A stretch of 64,000 nucleotides of DNA from Phoronis australis (lineage: Eukaryota; Phoronida; Phoronidae): assembly GCA_002633005.1 (NCBI GenBank), contig NMRA01000303.1:226512-290511 (forward strand), written 5' to 3'. Below, one piece after another: positions 1 to 25,882 of the stretch (the stretch's first letter is position 1; each line of letters starts with the position of its first letter). The position numbers were made by a program, and so were the translations under genes. The notes beneath the pieces were generated by a model. It did not search any database and was not told the DNA's origin. It saw only the letters and a program-made list of their open reading frames with translations.

Positions 1-170
1 CACACACACTCACACACTTAATGTAATTCTACTATTACTATGAATAATAGATAGTACGATACTTTTGTAGATTTTGAACATCAACACAACAGACAACGGC
101 TTCTTCATCCAGACGTCTGCTTTCCCAGCGAGTACTTGTATCCTTCACGCTGGGTCGCAATCACTCCAAG
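1..170 (+). other. SELENOO 5' flank / 5' UTR
   Basis: Begins with a short CA repeat. From 78 to 170 the reading frame of SELENOO is open with no ATG and encodes an Arg/Ser/Leu-rich stretch resembling a mitochondrial presequence (SSRRLLSQRVLVSFTLGR). A TGA in frame at 75-77 closes it. A near-cognate CTG lies at 117. Confidence 0.4.
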
Positions 171-14137
<13,967 letters not shown>

Positions 14138-15000
14138 TCGCCCAATGAATGACCAGGTTCATTGGGCTTCCCAATGGTATATGTGTGGGAAGAAAGAGTC
14201 ACTGATTTTCTGTGATCAGAAGTTTCATCAGCTAAATTTATTCAAGTAAATTTTTTCTACTAAGTTACAGGTTTCTGTTTGGCAATTTCATCTGCTATAT
14301 TTTTTAAATAATCGATTTTTGCTGAAGAGAGCAGTTTATGTTTTAGTAACAAATCTAGTAGTTCACTCTCTTTCAAGTCAGGAAATCGTGCAATTCACCT
14401 GATGACTGATGACTGATACCACAGTTTGATTGGGTGATATGGGCTCTTTTAAACATACTGTTACCACACTTGCACAGTGTAAGCTCATGCTGTGGTGTGT
14501 AGTGTAAGCTACGGACCCCTTTAATGCGCACAAATGTTTAGTTCTGGGTGAGCTTAGTCTGTGCAGTCCCCAACATATGTTCCTGTTGTATACAGCAGCT
14601 TATGATGTCACACAAGTAAACCTCTACCTGTGAGTGATTTGTGCGACTGACGCATGAACTATTGTTTGGGGATCTATTTTGTACATAGAAAAATCAATGA
14701 AATGTAGTGTGTAAAAACATTTCCCAATCCTGAAATACTGTACTCCAAAGAAACACCTTGGCATTATCAAAGAGGCACTGTGTCCACTTCCTTTACTCAA
14801 GGTTGTACCAGACTGCCTGCAATTTTTAGAAAGTTGTCATTATTTATTAGTATAATAAGACCTGCACTGACCAACTTCTGCTCAGCAGTTACCTAAGAAA
14901 TCGTTTCCATATCTCAGAATATTTTGCTATGGCAACTGAATTTGCTGAAATTGATAAGGTGTTTTTTTCTCATGGAATAAACTTTTCTTACAAAAATTGT
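14138..15000 (+). other. Probable SELENOO 3' UTR
   Basis: Non-coding sequence after the TAA. It includes a strong small hairpin at 14144-14169 (CCCAATGAA / TTCATTGGG), the candidate SECIS, and the first AATAAA at 14976-14981. The end of the transcript is inferred only from that signal. Confidence 0.45.
14602..14650 (+). promoter_or_regulatory. Candidate SECIS element of SELENOO
   Basis: ATGA (14602-14605) is followed after one base by GTCACACAAG (14607-14616). This pairs with TTTGTGCGAC (14638-14647), nine of ten positions counting a G-U, and is followed directly by TGA (14648-14650). The apical region opens with TAAAC and can form a small CTC/GAG helix, as in a type 2 SECIS. It lies about 475 nt after the Sec codon and upstream of the AATAAA. 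The helix below the ATGA/TGA core is weak, so this is a candidate only. Confidence 0.55.
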
Positions 15001-15066
15001 TTACAGTGTGACATGGTCATGTCAAGATTCGTATTCGATGTGAGTCACTTTTAACAAGTTTATTTT

Positions 15067-15335
15067 GTACGGTATAAGACCAATTTAAGTAATGGGACAA
15101 AATACTATTTTCCTGTCATCTGGTCTAATTGCCTTAAGAGCAAAAGTTACTGATAGTTACTATTAGGGAGGCATAACTATTAGGGAGGCATAATTCTAAA
15201 TTACAGAACCGCTTAGCCACCTTATTAGTTTTCCTGTTAAGAACCTTAAATTCTAGGTCTTGCCATGAATTCGGCTTCCGCCCAGCCATCATGACGGGAA
15301 ATTATGGATCATTTTGTCGGATAATTTTGAGTGTA
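15067..15335 (+). repeat. Inverted-repeat (MITE-like) element downstream of SELENOO
   Basis: Shares the ATTTTCCTGTCA, CTTAGCCACCTTATTAG and CATCATGACGGGAAATT segments with the SELENOO intronic copies. Contains a short internal duplication, TATTAGGGAGGCATAA. Confidence 0.5.
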
Positions 15336-15725
15336 CCTGGTGCTTCAGGCACAAATGACCACTTAATAATTATATTCGCACCGTCAGTTTTTGTATTACC
15401 AATTGTTGGATATGCAGATGCTTACATTAAGCACTGCAACATTGTGTGGTTAATTGAACAAAAAACATAATTCAGCTGTTCTCAATTTATGAATGCTTGT
15501 CTGATGGGAGCTATCACTGGTATCTTTATATACTGAAGGCACATTTGGTTGGTTAAAAAATATTCACTTTTCTGCCCTATTGATGGAATTTTACAGTTGT
15601 AATTATACTTTGATTAACCCATTTCTCTGACAAAACTGTTATTCAGGTACAGGTCCTTGTATACCTTGATTTACTGGCAGAAGCACACATTACTAGGGCC
15701 CCAAACTTGTATAATAGTTTAGATG

Positions 15726-15824
15726 CCCTGAGAAATCTGATCATTGCTTACCTCATTGTTCTTTGGAACGGTGCCGTTGGGAACGTAGCCTTGCGTTAAT
15801 AACTCAATGTAATGATCAGATCCC
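15726..15824. repeat. Short inverted repeat
   Basis: AAATCTGATCATT near 15732 and AATGATCAGAT near 15812 are inverted copies about 70 bases apart, with AACGGTGCCGTT self-complementary between them. Possibly a small fold-back remnant. Confidence 0.35.
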
Positions 15825-16027
15825 CTGAATTCAAGTTCATGATGTTGTTCTGAAGTGTATATTGTGGTATTTAGGTGTGCATTTTATTAAATTAATTAGC
15901 GTTGTTAACCCTCCACTGTCTGACATTAGCTTGTTACAGTGTTTTAATATAAATACCAAGTTAATAAACATACTTTATATTACATATTCATTGCCGGAAG
16001 TTAAAACTGCATTTGATCTTGTGTAGC

Positions 16028-16345
16028 TAACTCAAAAAGCAAAAATGGAATTTGGCCTTTTACTGTCATAGAGTCGGTCTGCTAACATTCCTTACCGTTA
16101 TACGGTTTCCAGCAAGAACATCGAACTAACCATCAGCGACTCGAGAAAGCATTCAGTTTGTTGGGGTTGGCTAACCCAAAAATGGCAGATTCGGAAATGG
16201 CGCGTGTACGCATTGCCTGCGACTTGAGCTGCCGGCTCTTACGGCAATAATTCACCAAGAACGGATGGGCGAGGTAATATTTTAAATCCCATCGGTAAAG
16301 AATTCAACGGCTAAACAACAGCGAAATGTTCCATTAGATTTGTAG
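16028..16345 (+). repeat. Dispersed repeat, copy 1
   Basis: Aligns by eye with 24318-24715: ATGGAATTTGGCCTTTTACT, TCGGTCT, CTTACCGT, GGTTGGC(T/C)AACCC, ACGGCAA(T/C)AATT and AACAGCGAAATGTTCCATT. Not recognised as a named family. Confidence 0.5.
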
Positions 16346-16349
16346 TTGT

Positions 16350-19300
16350 TTGTGTTCTCGTCTGTGGCAGTATTGGTGCACTTTCAGTTTTGTTGTTTTT
16401 ATCTGGAGGTTTTCAGGGTCATGCACCACTTGTCTCCCACTGTTATGTGGGGCCTGTTGGAGGTGAAGGAAACCCCGCACAATTTAAGATCACCTGGGCC
16501 ACTTCATGTCAGTCATGTTTAAACAACCAGGTATGGGCTAAATACTCTCCGATGTAATGGTGCGCGACTGTGGAATTCTCTACCCAGACATATTAGAGAG
16601 AGCATAAGATTATAGACAACTATGAGGAGAGACAATCACTTAACGATTTTAAGAGAAACGTGTACGGTTTGTGGTAGCATGGATGTACAGTTGTATAGCG
16701 TCTTGTTTGTTTGCTAGTTTCTGACTTGTGCCTATTATTTTAAATTGTCAGTGATAATAGCCATGTTTTATGTATACTCTGAAAGCAGACCCAAAGAGTT
16801 TATAGAAAAAGGAAAATGCAGTTCGGTTCTGCGGACATGATTACAAATATCTCTTTTGGATGCAACTCCAGATCTCAGTAGTCCATCGGTTTTGTAGAAT
16901 CTTATTGACAAGTCTATCGTATTGAGCCAAGTATCTACAAAACTACAGATTTTTAACTCGGTAAAAGTATAGAAATTAATTTGCTCTTGTAGTAAGCCTG
17001 CAGAATTTGGTTTTACCAAGCTGACATTAGATGGATCATGTGACGATGTCTTTTCAGTAAAATTTAGCAAAACATACATTGAGAGCAAAACAATAGTATT
17101 ATTAAAATGATCAAATTTGATTTGATAAAATTTTCCATCTCAAAAACCGTTTCTTGAAAACATCACTTCGCCGCTGGTTTAGATTTTTTTTTCTTGAAAG
17201 TCATTCAAAGCCTTATTTTTGATATCCCCTTCTCATTCAAACGTGGAACAGTTTAAAATAATGGAGAATTGTGCATATCAGAGCATAATACCTGAAAGCG
17301 TCATATGTATACAATCAGTCATTCAACTGACTGTTCCGAACTTAGCCACACATTTGGAAAATTTTCTAGGGTTCTACATAACGTACGTAAGTCTAAGTTC
17401 CTGACTGTATCGGTGGTTCATTTGTAAAGTCTAGACTAGCCTGATTGGTGTTGTTTTCACACTATAATAATGTAGAGAAAACTAAGAACTTCTCTTTATT
17501 TGCAATTTTGTTATTATTCTGCATACATTTGATCATTCCAAGAACACTACACTGTATAAGCAGACACGATGACAAGTATACGGTCTGTGGGACGAGGGCG
17601 TTAATGTACTCATCGAACAGCTGTGAGCAGAGATTACAATATTTTCAGTCTATGTTCAATACATGGAATGACAGCCTTTTTTACGATCTCGTGTCTAGTA
17701 ATTATGCGGCCATGCTGATGCAGAAAAAGGTCTTGGACAAAAACACTAGCCAAACGCTTCGCTTGGAAAGGGAACATACCGTGGGGCCCATGTAACGTTG
17801 TGTAGGGTGTACAAGATAACTGCAAACAAGTGGCGTTTTGCGATGTTACAACCTATCTCGAGAGTCAACTCACATGACTTTCCAAATAGCCTAAGGAGAG
17901 TCAGGAAATTGATTGTCCTCGTTTTGCATTTTCGGCTTGCACGAAGCCGACTGCATGCTGAAGGTCGGAATGAGGCTAACGACGAATGAGCTCAATTGAG
18001 GTGTTGCTGTTCATTAGCCGACATCAACATGGAACCAGGGCTGCATAGGCCCCCCGGAAGCAACAGTGTTCTTGGGCCTCTACATACAATGTTCACATCA
18101 CCAATGTCTGGTGACAGCACTAACAAATTTACTTGCATCTCCGTGTACATACGCGTGCTACCAGTATAGGTTTACTACTGCTCCAACAACTGCGCCATCA
18201 AAAAGTTGCACAATTTTTGTTGCGACGGTGTCATTCAAAACATACATTTTGCCAGAAGGGTGCGCTAGAAATATCCCTCTTCTGTAGGCGTACCATTTGT
18301 AAATTACTACGAATTCTCTGCCGCGGGTGGGTACCAGCGAAGGATACTCCCGAGTATACTCACGAAACATTCACTTTTCATTATAGTAAGTGATTTTGCG
18401 TGATCTTGCTAAAAACTCGCGTTCCGTCAAAAAAAGTGAACCTTGATTTAGACCACTTAACATTACAAAATTGTTTTCAACCAGTTCCGGCTCAGACAGG
18501 AAGTGATTCATGTGTCTGCAAAGAGCTGGCAGTTGGTCCACCAGTTATTCCCTGAGACCATGCTTGGCAAATAAACGGACACGCCTTGACAAGCAAACTT
18601 GTAGAGCATGCATGAAAAGGAAATCATTATTTAGGAAACTGCAACAGTGTTTTTAAGATTTCATTTTGAACATCCATATTATCAATACTTTTGTTTGGCT
18701 ATCAATGTATCCTTCATCTTGATAATTTTTAATAAAAAGACATGGTCACGTGATCCAATCAATGGCAGATTAGTGGAAACTCAAAAATCAAATTCTACAG
18801 GCTGACTGGTTTCAGGAAATATATACTGTTACTAAGTTAAAATCTACAGTTTTCACGGTAGATATTTGGCTTAGTACACATGCTTGTTGATTAGGACATG
18901 CGTTTTACCAGCTAATTACGCCTTCATTTGGTAGAGTATTGTCATCTTGTCAAACATATCAGTTTTAAAGACGGTGTATATGTAATGCATCTACTGTGTA
19001 TGCCTGTGATGTAGTATTATGCTGCGTACACGTTTGTAACAGCGGAAGGAGATTATATCGAGACTCGTGAAGTGCAAAAGTATCTGAACGAGGGGGAAGC
19101 GTTTAGCTATCATGAATGGAAATATACTAGAACGCTGCTGCTACTCCTTTGTTAGAAATGTTGTATTTCTTGTAAGCATAGAGGCACACATTCTATAAGT
19201 CAGTCATGCTAAACAGCTGCTACATGAAAGTCAACTTTGGCTATGCATGGAGCTAGGTATAGATTTTGATGAATGTTCCGATCCTCAATACCGTATCAAA

Positions 19301-20730
19301 CGCCTGAAAAGTAGTTCCTTCGTATCGGATATTATACAATCATTGATTTTCACTGTTGAATTTCAGACCGCAAAAATCTAATGACCGATGCGGAGAAGTC
19401 AGCAAATGCGCTGAAATTTTAAAGAATTATTAACTCCCTATTGGGACCGTTTCACGCAAACCACGCACTTAAAAATCCTTTCTAATCTTATAAATGGCCC
19501 AATAAAAAGTTGATTTTTGACACGGGCGAGTTTATTGTCCCTCTTAAAACATTTGGGGCATTCAAGATTTTGAGAACTTCTTCATTATGTCGGTTAAAAA
19601 TATCTAAGGTTCAAATATTCGATCATAGCGTTAACAGTATAGATTTTTCTTGCTAGATGGCTGTTCTAGCTGTCATTGAAGCATTTTAATTTGAATATGA
19701 CAACAAAATATTACTTAACTAAGTAGGATTGATTTCGTGACATTCAGCACGTGAAAAACCACCTAATGACGCAAACCAGGCATGCGTTCAGTATAGTGTC
19801 TTGCATATGTGCTGTTATCCACACGACCTAAAAAAACCGAACCCATATAAATTTAATTAATACTACATCAATCAAATCGTTTTTTCAAATTTGTGAGACT
19901 TAAAATTCAGCCCGAGGCTTATGTTTTCGCAGTCTTCACCATAGGAGTCAGTTGGCATTGAATTTAATGCTCTTTCTAAAAGATTCAGAATTTTATGTAA
20001 AATTTTGAGGGTTTAGTTTCTTGAAGTGTCCGTGTATTATTTTGCTATCGCGCTGCCACTCTGTTTTATAAGTTGTCTGTGCTTCTAGCTTCCACCAACA
20101 ACATTTCCGCAAGAGGGCGTCTCGGTTAATGTTGCAGAATACATTTCCGGGTTGTCGGTAATGTTTCTGGATTGATTGGTTGAATGTCTCTCGTCAAGTT
20201 AGGACAACGATCTCTTGGATCCCATCACATCTAGCCGGCTGAACCCAGCTGTTGCCGACAGCATTTGTCGCCATGCCAACATTATTGCCAACGCAGGCAT
20301 CGTGCCAAGTGTAACCAATACAATTAATTAATGTCGTTAGCCGCAACACATGCCGTGACTAGAACAAATACCGCGCTTACTCGCCAAATTACACCGTCTT
20401 TACAAAAATAAGCTTTCTTAATCTGTAATCGTCATTCGTCGTCTTCAGTGAGAACTTCGCAACTCGAAACTTGAGTAACTGAAAAACAACAAGATGAACA
20501 ACAAAGGAAAATGTCAAAATGGCTTGATGTATGAAAATGGTGCAAAGTTAAAGATTTTCTATTTTAAACAGAACAATCGTGTTTCTTAATTTTTTAACGT
20601 AATTATGTGGACAAGGACAACATATTACTGATCCAAGTATTCTTGTTTTGTCTAAAACTTCCGGTTGGCATATTGCTGCTGTGAAGAAAATTGTGTAGGT
20701 CCTAAATTGCAAAAAAGCCAATTATCCAAA
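16350..20730. other. No gene recognised
   Basis: Holds only short open frames without recognisable domains. Segments at about 16925-17140 and 18640-18850 belong to a dispersed repeat also seen near 55500-55650 and 60590-60790. They share a TCGGTAAAAGTA-like start and a TCACGTGA or TCATGTGA core. Confidence 0.5.
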
Positions 20731-20737
20731 AATATAA

Positions 20738-21285
20738 CAACATTCACAAACGGGCTAAAACACTAACGTTTTCGTTAGCACTTCGCTAGTAATAAAAAAA
20801 AAACGCTAGTCATGTGAACGGTTACAAGTGTCACTTATGCTAGCGCTGTTCTGGAGGTTTGAGTTACTCCAAAACTGTTGGTCTTTTTGCAAGCGCTTTG
20901 GAAGCCAGACTGCTTATTTTACACGTGTGCAAGGGTAGAGAGCCTTTGTTTATAGTCATATAAATCAATTTTATGTCACAGCGTGAACGCGTTTTGACAT
21001 GAAATGATTTCGCTTAAAAACGGTTCAGGTGGCGAGGAAATAAATTAATTCTAGCTTCACATGAACTTATGTTAGGTTCACATGAATGCCGAAAACGGTA
21101 GCAGTTCTGCTGGCTAAAGCGCTCGCGAAAACACGAACATTTTAGCCTGACAGACAAGTTTTCCGCGAAAGGGTAAATTTCGCGAGCAGTTAGTTTGACC
21201 CTTGAGACCGTTCTTACGACGGTACTGATATTTTTGCTGCTGGCGAAAGTGCTAGCTACCGTTTTAGCCCGCATGTGAATCGGGT
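20738..21285. repeat. Inverted-repeat element, about 550 bases
   Basis: The left end ATTCACAAACGGGCTAAAAC and the inverted right end (GATTCACATGCGGGCTAAAAC read on the - strand, about 21240-21281) match, followed inside by AGCACTT(T)CGC on both arms. Probably a non-autonomous DNA element. No coding frame is convincing. Confidence 0.5.
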
Positions 21286-21429
21286 ATAATGATAAGTGCT
21301 GGCGAACACGATCCCTTTTAGTCGGTGGGCCAGATCTCATAGCGTTCATCCTTGTGAGTACTTTGGGGGGGCAACCTAGTTTTTTCTATGTGGCTAGATA
21401 ATATACCTATAAATCAAATTCCAAAAAGT

Positions 21430-21710
21430 TCCCACGTCTATACAAATGACGTCTTTGGTGGTCCTTTGCTGGGGTTTTCGCTAGCACTTCTGCAGCCATA
21501 CCGCTTGCTTCAGCAAAGACACACGCATGCGCAGAGATAGCATGCATTTGTTTAATCAATTTATGGCAGAGAGTGATGAACGTGTTTTGATATCAATTTT
21601 CAATTCGGTTGCTGGGGCGGCACTCTCTGCTGCCGAAAGTGTTTCCGGGAGCGTTTTCGCCACTGAAACTGCAAGCGTTTTGCAACTCATGTGAACCTAG
21701 TTTTAGGCTT
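21430..21710. repeat. Diverged partial copy of the 20738-21285 element
   Basis: Segments such as GGGGTTTTCGCTAGCACTT, TTAATCAATTTATGGCAGAG and GAACGTGTTTTGA parallel the preceding element, and the right end again reads TCATGTGAACC. Confidence 0.4.
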
Positions 21711-22703
21711 ATCTCAATGAGAACGCGATGCGTTTCAGAATACCTCTCTCCTCTTGGACAACTACAGCCTACCACAAGTATGATAATAAAATATGTTTTT
21801 AGTTCAAAGTATCAAAATGCAGCTTTGATGCCTTCATAATTTAGTGAAGTTGCGCTTTTTAATATTGAATGAAGCAAATTTTATTTAAAATATATGTATG
21901 CGTGACGTAGTTCCGGTTCATACATATCTACGCACGTGCCATATTGGTTGGTGAGTACAGTATTGCCAACGATCGTTCGTCTGGTTCCCTATCGAATCTG
22001 TTAGCGACTAGTTTACGAAAAGTGATACATATTTTATGGGGTAAATCAAGCATATCTAATTAAATTGTTACAGTTAATGCTTGTCAACACTTTAAGGTGC
22101 AATAAAACAGTGTTGAATATATGCAAAAAAACTCATACACAACTAAATGTATTGTGCTCTGTTATAGAATTAGTTTCACATAATATTCTTGACATGTAAA
22201 CCCAGTTTAACAAGATTAATGCCTCGCGTTCGAATTAAAGTGCGTAAGAGTAAATTTCACATTAACCGAATTAACGACGGATATTTTGCCACTGCTGACA
22301 ACCTGAAATCGGTTAACTAAATTTATTACTGTTCGTGATTGTTTTCCTTGTCACTGCATTGTTCTGAAACAATCACTTGTGCGCTGCTGTCTTTCAAGTA
22401 ACACATGACAAAGATGCGTGTCATTTGGAGCATGTAAGACGCTACAAGTTTGGACACGGGTTGTACTTTTTCGAGTCATTCGTACTTTAGAGCATATTTG
22501 TCTATAAACAGTACTCATGAATGTTTATGAAAACCGCGAATTATCGCTTCTTGAAGCAAAACACCTGTCAGACTGCATAAGCAGAGAAAAAACTTTGGCG
22601 TGCATCAGCAAAAGCACGCTGACGGCGCGTTAGCGACTTATATAAGGCTGGTGATGAAACAGATAATACTTCGTAATTACACCTAAATGCACAATACCGG
22701 AAG

Positions 22704-22848
22704 CAGGGGTGGATCCAGGATTTTGAGTTGGGGGGCAGGGCATTAGCCAAGATTTTGCTCGTCAGATATTCGCACCCCTGAACTGCCAAATGGAATCTGG
22801 GAGAATTTTATGAGGGGCATGGCTCTGTCCCCCCTAAATCCGCCACTG
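22704..22848. mobile_element. hAT-like non-autonomous element, copy 1
   Basis: Ends are CAGGGGTGGATCCAGGATTT and CTAAATCCGCCACTG, the inverted CAG(T/G)GGCGGATC type common in animal hAT-derived elements. About 145 bases; no 8-base target duplication could be seen. Confidence 0.6.
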
Positions 22849-23365
22849 GGATGACAGTTGCTCGGATCCCCAAGCAGTTTTTGAAGTGCTCACACTCGGT
22901 CGCTATAACTTTCGAGGTGCCCCAGTGGCGAAGAGAATACACTACAAAAATATTTTACTGTCGCCAAAATTTTCCAGTGCTCGGTGCGCCCCCCCCCCAC
23001 CCGGTGGGGGATAAGATAGGCCCCCTGCTTTGTCCGGGGCCCCAAGCTGCAGTTTATTTAATCCGGCTCTATCGGTCCACACAACGCAGGAACGTCGATT
23101 TGAAAAATCGCAGTATAATGTAAACCTTCTATCTGTGAAGTTATTTCTAGTTTACTGGTTGCTAAGCAATCTGAAAGGAACTCGGAACTCTGCCAGTGGT
23201 CGTCTGGCCATGATCACAGACATCGTTATTTACAATCGATGTACGATGATGAGACGTAAGGAGACGGAGAGACGCTTGGATTACCATCTTTTTGTCTAAA
23301 ATATTCGTCACAGCATCGTGTAAGACTTCGGGCCTATATGAGAGCCCGTTGCGTTGAGCGCATCC

Positions 23366-23764
23366 TTGCACCCCAGAAACAGTAAAAAATTACAGCTACA
23401 ATTACAAAATTACAAATTTTCTTTCGCATGTACATAGAGTGTTACATGGGAAGTTAAACTAACCTTTAAGTGCTTTTTGTAAATTTCCACAGCCGGGAGT
23501 ATTTTGACTTTTGACATATTTACTGCAAATCGGAAGCTCACATTCTGCGCCATTTTGATGACTGTCTTCTGCAAGACAGTGGTGGTGCCCTAAAGCGGTA
23601 AGTTCGTCTTCTTCTGACACAGAGTCGTGGGATAAACTCCGCTGATGTGTAGTCGGGGCTGAAATTAGCCAGGAAACGTTCAAATTTCCATGAGAAAAAG
23701 CGTCAGTACGGCAGTGCCTTTGCAACAATATGCACGAGGGCGTGTTTATTGACCTATTCTTCAT
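23366..23764 (-). CDS. Possible small two-exon gene, product unknown
   Basis: On the - strand an ATG at 23764 opens 100 codons and reaches a good donor (AAAG|GTTAGT, GT at 23462-23461) in phase 1. About 97 bases on, a weak acceptor (GTGCAAG) leads in matching phase into about 67 more codons, ending at a TAG near 23165. Exon 1 is rich in acidic, His and Cys residues (DSVSEEDELTALGHHHC, CELPICSKYVK). I recognise no family. The intron is much shorter than those of SELENOO and the acceptor is poor, so exon 1 alone could be the first exon of a longer gene, or the frame may be chance. Confidence 0.25.
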
Positions 23765-23849
23765 AAAATGATCGATGTTGACCCGTTTTCAATTTAACAT
23801 ACTATATCTCAAAAACATTTTTAAGTCTGGTCTGCACGTCACCTTTTGG

Positions 23850-23975
23850 CCACATCGCGTCTGAAAGGATTTCTGCTCCGACCGGGACTCGAACCCACGA
23901 CCTCTGCTAACTGTGCGTACACTCTAGGCTATCAGGACCACTGGTCGAACACAGACATCTAGTCGGACTTAGCAG
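23850..23975 (-). repeat. tRNA-derived SINE-like sequence
   Basis: The - strand reads GATAGCCTAGAGTG (A-box-like) and, 35-40 bases on, GGGTTCGAGTCCC (a good B box). The cloverleaf stems do not close well, so a functional tRNA is unlikely. It probably provided an RNA polymerase III promoter for a SINE. Confidence 0.55.
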
Positions 23976-24317
23976 TGGTCATTCCGCCCATAAATTCGTG
24001 AGTGTACATAAATATGTACGATTTACATACATACATACATATTTATACTAACATACCATAGTTAAAACTATTGCAATGAAGTGTACAGAAACTGGACAAA
24101 AACAAGTCACCCAGTAAGACAAATACACAAATATACATGTACAAGAGGTAACCCAAATTTAGAAAAGTAGGGTAGTCAAGAAGAATGGTATGCAACAAGG
24201 CTCGAGGCAGCTGCAAGTCCATTCAAATGAAAACAATGCGTTTGGAAGCTGTTCCAGAGGGACTAGTAATTGTAATTACTTTCTATCGTGTTTTAAGCGT
24301 CCAACCCACTTAAAGCT

Positions 24318-24715
24318 ATTTAGATGGCTAAAAACGAAAATGGAATTTGACCTTTTACTTTCATACAATCGGTCTCATAATTCTCCTTACCGTGATAGGT
24401 TTCTGTGACTGTTACCAAAAAGGAACATAGAAACCACCGTTGACTCTAGAAAACGCTCGGGAATTTATGGTGGTTGGCCAACCCTAAACTGCGAATTCAA
24501 AATGACACATGTTCTTATGTTCTTATTGCCGGTTACTTGAGATGCCGGTTACTTGAGATGCCGGTGACTTGAGATGCCGGTGGCTTGAGATGCAGTTCAT
24601 ACGGCAACAATTTAATATGAGATGAGCGTGCTGCTGTTTTAAACAACAGAGTGCTTCTGTCAAGAGCTCCGCAATAGCAGCTAAACAGTGGCGAAATGTC
24701 CATTTAATCTAGAAT
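24318..24715 (+). repeat. Dispersed repeat, copy 2, with internal minisatellite
   Basis: Second copy of the 16028-16345 family. It contains a 16-base unit (TGCCGGTTACTTGAGA) repeated four times at 24527-24590, where the other copy has a single related stretch (GCGACTTGAGCTGCCGG), so the repeat expanded within the element. Confidence 0.6.
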
Positions 24716-25030
24716 AACTAAACCACAATTGCTCTGTTGACTTTATTTATGTCATTTTCTCTCTGTCCATTTGTGCACAGGTGCTATCGTCTTCGTGTAC
24801 CGTTTTACAAAACGGAGTGACTACGAACGACAAAAAACCCATCAGAATTTGCAATGCAAAACATCTCCAAGGGTAATTTCATTTAATTAAAAACAGATTA
24901 GATGATTACCATGTACTTTTCATGTTCTCAGGTATGACGAAGCAACTTCACGTCGTTAACGCTTTACAATGTTTATGTTTGAAAAACATGTTGGGTAGAA
25001 CGTTTACATTAATAAACGCACAGCAGCGCG

Positions 25031-25106
25031 TTGTTATCAGTAAAAGATTACTGAGTGGGATGTACAAGTTGTTATCAGTAAAAGATTACTGAGTGGGATG
25101 TACACA
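25031..25106 (+). repeat. 38-base tandem duplication
   Basis: Two near-perfect copies of a unit beginning TTGTTATCAGTAAAAGATTA. Confidence 0.9.
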
Positions 25107-25720
25107 ATAATAACTGTACCAGATGTTGGAGAACAAGATCATGAAAAACATTTATTTAAGATTTTATTTACCATGACAACAATGCCGTGCGAATGCAAGT
25201 AATGGTGGGGCCTTTTGAAGGGAGTTCGGTCCAGTACTTTTAATTTGTAATAGTTTCTTTTTTATTTTGATATCTTGCACTTTGTTTTTTTGCCTGTAAT
25301 AAATCTAAGAAACAAAATGTGGGTCACTTAATTAGTTTTGAAGTTACAGTCGCCTAAACAGAGGCACTTCTGGCAAAGATGATGAATCTACATGGGTTAT
25401 TGAAAATCCACCAGTAATTAAATTGATGACTGAAATCTTTGAAAACGGATTAATTTCCCAGCGTGATGTCAGTTTTATGTTTGACGGGTTTAATTATCCT
25501 TCTCGGTTTACTAATTTTCTTAAGTCGACGTATGTAAACGTTTTTTTTTTCTGGATATGAATATCACAAATTTCAGCGTTTTAGCTACTACACAAAAAGT
25601 TACGCCATTAAAATCTTTTCATTTGCGTTTTATTTTTATGTCTCCAGTGTTTTCTACGAAATACGAAAAATAGTGGATCACCGACTCGAATAACGTAGTG
25701 AAATTTGACATTCTCAAATA

Positions 25721-25882
25721 CAGGAGCGGATCCAGGATTTTGAATTAGGGGAGGGGCAGGGCAGAGTATTAGCCAGCATTTTGCCCGTCAAACATTCGCA
25801 CCCCCGTACTGCCATATGGAATCTAGGAGAATTTTAGGGAGGGCATGGCCCCCTTGGCCCCCACCCTTTAAATCCGCCAATG
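25721..25882. mobile_element. hAT-like non-autonomous element, copy 2
   Basis: Same interior as copy 1 (TTTTGCCCGTCAAACATTCGC, then ACTGCCATATGGAATCT). Ends CAGGAGCGGATCC and AAATCCGCCAATG are slightly degraded. Confidence 0.6.

Noticed and set aside
17445-17795. 116-codon + frame with a hydrophobic segment near the N-terminus
   Set aside because: Could mimic a secreted protein, but the hydrophobic run comes from T-rich DNA and nothing else supports it.
23880-23950. Functional tRNA
   Set aside because: Good B box but acceptor and T stems do not pair, so it is better explained as a tRNA-derived SINE.
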